In this document: positions 61,426-64,000 of the stretch, piece after piece
How the letters are laid out: each line of letters begins with the position of its first letter
Numbering within the stretch: position 1 is the first letter of the stretch
Source of the DNA: Tretioscincus oriximinensis
Taxonomy: Eukaryota; Chordata; Lepidosauria; Squamata; Gymnophthalmidae
Length of the DNA stretch: 64,000 nt
Assembly (NCBI GenBank): GCA_022410635.1
Contig: JAJVDF010000280.1
Span: 1,343,357-1,407,356, forward strand
Direction: 5' to 3'
Made by a program: the position numbers and the translations under genes
The notes under the pieces: model-generated
Told to the model about the DNA's origin: nothing
Database searches by the model: none
What the model saw: the letters and a program-made list of their open reading frames with translations, nothing else

Positions 61426-62319
61426 TCGTTTGTACTAGTATATAAAGAAATAAGTCTGCAAAAGTCAGGTATATGGATACGGACTTGGAACAGGTATATG
61501 AAGTGTGCAGCTCTGAAAAGGTGAAAATCAGGTTAAATGGTTCAACAGACTACTGGGAACTGGTGTCAAACGTAATCCCCCCAGTCAATTAGACCTAGGG
61601 TATACTTTAATGAATTGTTCTCCTATCCCAAACTGCTGTACTGGTCACTTACGAAGATCATGACAGATAATGACTGCCTTGAGCTCTAAAATAGGCAATT
61701 TACCTTAATGAATTAAGATTTTATGTGAACAAATAAGTTCCATTTACAACATGGTTTGCTGCAGGGTTAAAGTCCAAAAGAATTCTGGTTCTCTATGGTT
61801 CTATTTATAAATGGATGGATTTTCTCTGGATTAATCTGGCTGCAGGTTTTACAAAGCCTTTAGAGCAGACATATTTGATTATTACATTTACCCACTATCT
61901 GTGAATCCCACAGCTTTGGAAAGCTTATGTCTCATAGCAACACAGTCTGGTATATTAAACTGTGCCAGGTTCCACATAGAAAAGGTTTTAATAAACAACC
62001 CCATACTTCAAACAAACTCCAAGAGTATGAAGTTCGAACAGGTCTTAGATTCTGATGAGCAAAAGTATGTGAAGGAATATGTATGCAAACTTCAACTGAT
62101 AGGCGAATGATATTGCAACATCTGCATGATGAAATGAGAGTAGATTTATGCTTTTTCCATGAAACTACCAGTAGCTGAAAGATACAGATATGTCCAATGT
62201 AAATGAACAAGAAAAGATCCAAGTTGCCCTCTTGTTAGTAGAATGTCAGCCACAAACTCAGCAGCCCATGTGTAAGAATCATCTTTCAGATCTTTGACTC
62301 AGACCTGAACCTAGGTCAG

Positions 62320-62640
62320 TGATGGCCAACGGGTGATACTCCAGATGTTCCTGACTTAGTCTGGCCAGATGACCCCTTTTGGGGGTGGTGGTGGTTGAAA
62401 ACCTATTTTTGGGGTGCCTCCCATTTTTTTCTGAGGAAAAAAATTAAAAAAAAAACAAAAAAAATCGAAAAAAAATATTTTTTTGAAAAAGATTTCCTCA
62501 GAAAAAACTGGGAGTAATCTCAAAACCGGGTTTTCAACCCCCGCCAAAAGGCGTCATCTGGTCAGCCTATAAACTACAACTCCCAGTATTCCATTTAGTT
62601 TAGCAGAGTGGGCTTGTGGCGATCACACCATGTAGCCAAC
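62320..62640 (+). mobile_element. Host repeat of the foldback element
   Basis: GGTCAGTGATGGCCAACGGG, CTCCAGATGTTCCTGAC before the foldback and AACTACAACTCCCAGTATTCC after it read as one interrupted non-autonomous DNA-transposon relic of a type frequent in reptiles. Its right end was not determined. Confidence 0.5.
62359..62567. mobile_element. Complete foldback (TA-target) element, 209 bp
   Basis: Terminal inverted repeats GTCTGGCCAGATGAC and GTCATCTGGTCAGCC are flanked by TA on both sides (62357-62358, 62568-62569). Each arm is about 85 bp (CTTTTGG, GGTTGAAAACC, GGTTTT/TATTTTTGGGG, CCTCCCATTTTTTTCTGAGG), around an A/T-rich centre. TA duplication suggests Tc1/mariner-type mobilisation. It interrupts sequence of the CTCCAGATGTT...CTACAACTCCCAG type. 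Confidence 0.88.
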
Positions 62641-63413
62641 CCCCACACCTTGCTTTTCTTCCAGTTTCCTGCATTCTTGTCTACAACGTTAACCCAATCC
62701 AGTTAATAGAGCTTTCAATACATTTCTTAGTATTATATATCTGCTTCTGACAGGAAATCTTATCTACATCCACTGCCACCATTAATCCTCATGAACACCC
62801 ACCTTTAGGCCACTGAATGACAGAGTGTGGCATTTATAACAAATAAAGAAATAATTTTGACATATAACACATAGGAAACTTAACTTCAAAGTTACTTTTA
62901 TTCTTTCCTTCACTTCAGCTTAACACTGTCTCAGGTTCATTTGTATCCAGGCCTATACAGGCCTGTCCTCCACTCAGGCCTCTGCTCCCGTTTATTTTAC
63001 TTAAAGAGAGATCTCAATATTTGATTTTGTTCCATTTGGGTTTATTCTTAGAAATATCATACAGCTATTCTGCTGCTCAGCTTATAATCACTGCTGGTTT
63101 ATCATTTGGCCTGTATTTCCAGCCTTTATTAACTTTCATCTGGAGTGTCACCTGTTAGCCATCACTGACTAGTGGGTAGCAATAGTGGGTTGGTTTCAAT
63201 ACTAGGGTTGGACATAGTGTGGAAAATTCTGATGAGGGTTGCCAGATGATCAGTGAGACTAACATCAGTTGTATTTGAAGAAGTTCCTTTGCATACAAAA
63301 AGCCCAAAGATACCAGGTGTGTTCAACAATTGGCTGATGATTTGGAAGCTCTGGTTTTAGTACTTTGAATACAATAGCACTAAACTCATGGCTTGAATAG
63401 AGTGTGTTGAATC

Positions 63414-63429
63414 CACACACACACACACA
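63414..63429 (+). repeat. (AC)n microsatellite
   Basis: Eight uninterrupted CA/AC units. Confidence 0.95.
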
Positions 63430-64000
63430 TACAAATGACAAAAAGTGGGTCCCTTTATGAACAGCCTTACTAATCCATTTTAAGGAACTCATTAGAAAAT
63501 GTCATCTGCATGGGACTAGGATTAATGCTAATCCAGATCAGATGTTTGCTAAAATCTCCCTAAAGTGTATTAATGGTGGACCAGATCAACCAAGTCTATA
63601 TATATCAATGTTGCTTAATCTGGATTAAAAAACAAAATATCTATATGTAGATGCAATTGTGTAGTCATTGGAATAGCTGCAAAAAGCAGGGATCATTCAG
63701 ACAATATAACAGACATACTATTGCATCCCCTTCACATTGTTTTTGATGCTGGGGAATGCTGACTGTTGCTCTGAAGTTAGCTGGCAAGCACTCAGACCCA
63801 ACAGGCAGTTGTAGTCCAGCCTATATCTGAGCAATAGAGAAATTGGCAAATGGTAACGGAGAGGCTTTCATCACATCACCAAATGCTACAATCTCATAAT
63901 CAAGGGAGGGTGGAAGGCCTCAGATGGGGGGCAGATTTGAGCATAGCAATGATCATAGCAATGTACATTTCCAGTGAACATCTCTCAATTAGTATATCTT

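Larger units (their letters stand above)
54335..64000. other. KCNAB1: KCNAB1 intron (5' side of the first visible exon)
   Basis: No further exon was found in 9.7 kb. It holds the 131-bp-arm inverted repeat, the 56.8/57.7-kb duplication, a SINE, a hAT-like element (59752-60180), the hairpin cluster, a reversed LINE/SINE tail (61360-61425), a foldback element and an (AC)n run at 63414-63429. Confidence 0.65.

Noticed and set aside
54335..64000. Upstream KCNAB1 exon (NLGKSGLRVS segment) or alternative first exons
   Set aside because: No match by eye on the minus strand; a small exon could still be missed, and a spliced protein alignment would settle it.

Overview
The window is vertebrate nuclear DNA: AT-rich, intron-dominated, with short GT-AG exons and dense interspersed repeats. 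The repeats are CR1/L3-like retrotransposon ends tailed by repeated TTATGTTC, tRNA-derived SINEs ending in pyrimidine triplets, hAT-like elements and an R4/Dong fragment. This mix points to a squamate reptile (lizard or gecko); that is inference from repeat character, not a database match. Isolated single N bases are scattered throughout, so this is draft-quality sequence.

The only gene I can support is on the minus strand: the middle and most of the C-terminal part of KCNAB1, the voltage-gated potassium channel beta-1 subunit, an aldo-keto-reductase-fold protein. Ten exons (54297-54334, 46568-46647, 43370-43414, 40402-40446, 36452-36495, 35632-35718, 13223-13308, 10020-10140, 7693-7787, 4346-4466) join in phase without a break, giving 762 bp (254 codons) from the TWVTFGG segment to LPQLAV. 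The first exons (isoform-specific N-terminus, NLGKSGLRVS segment) would lie above 64000 and the last two coding exons below position 1; neither set was found here. The four catalytic-type residues of the family (Asp, Tyr, Lys, Asn) are all present.

By region: 1-4345 is intron 3' of the last visible exon, with a duplicated CR1/SINE block and an unidentified decayed reading frame (1903-2289). 4467-13222 holds three introns with foldback elements and a very GC-rich nested-palindrome element at 9244-9867. 13309-35631 is one 22 kb intron full of CR1, SINE and hAT pieces, plus a minisatellite near 33 kb. 35719-54296 contains the cluster of small exons, a complete 511-bp hAT-like element, an (AAT)n-flanked R4/Dong fragment and a polypyrimidine tract. 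54335-64000 is intron with a 131-bp-arm inverted repeat, two SINE-area duplications, a cluster of hairpins and a foldback element.

I found no operon, CRISPR, phage or new multi-gene system. The unusual content is the architecture of the mobile elements and the inverted repeats.
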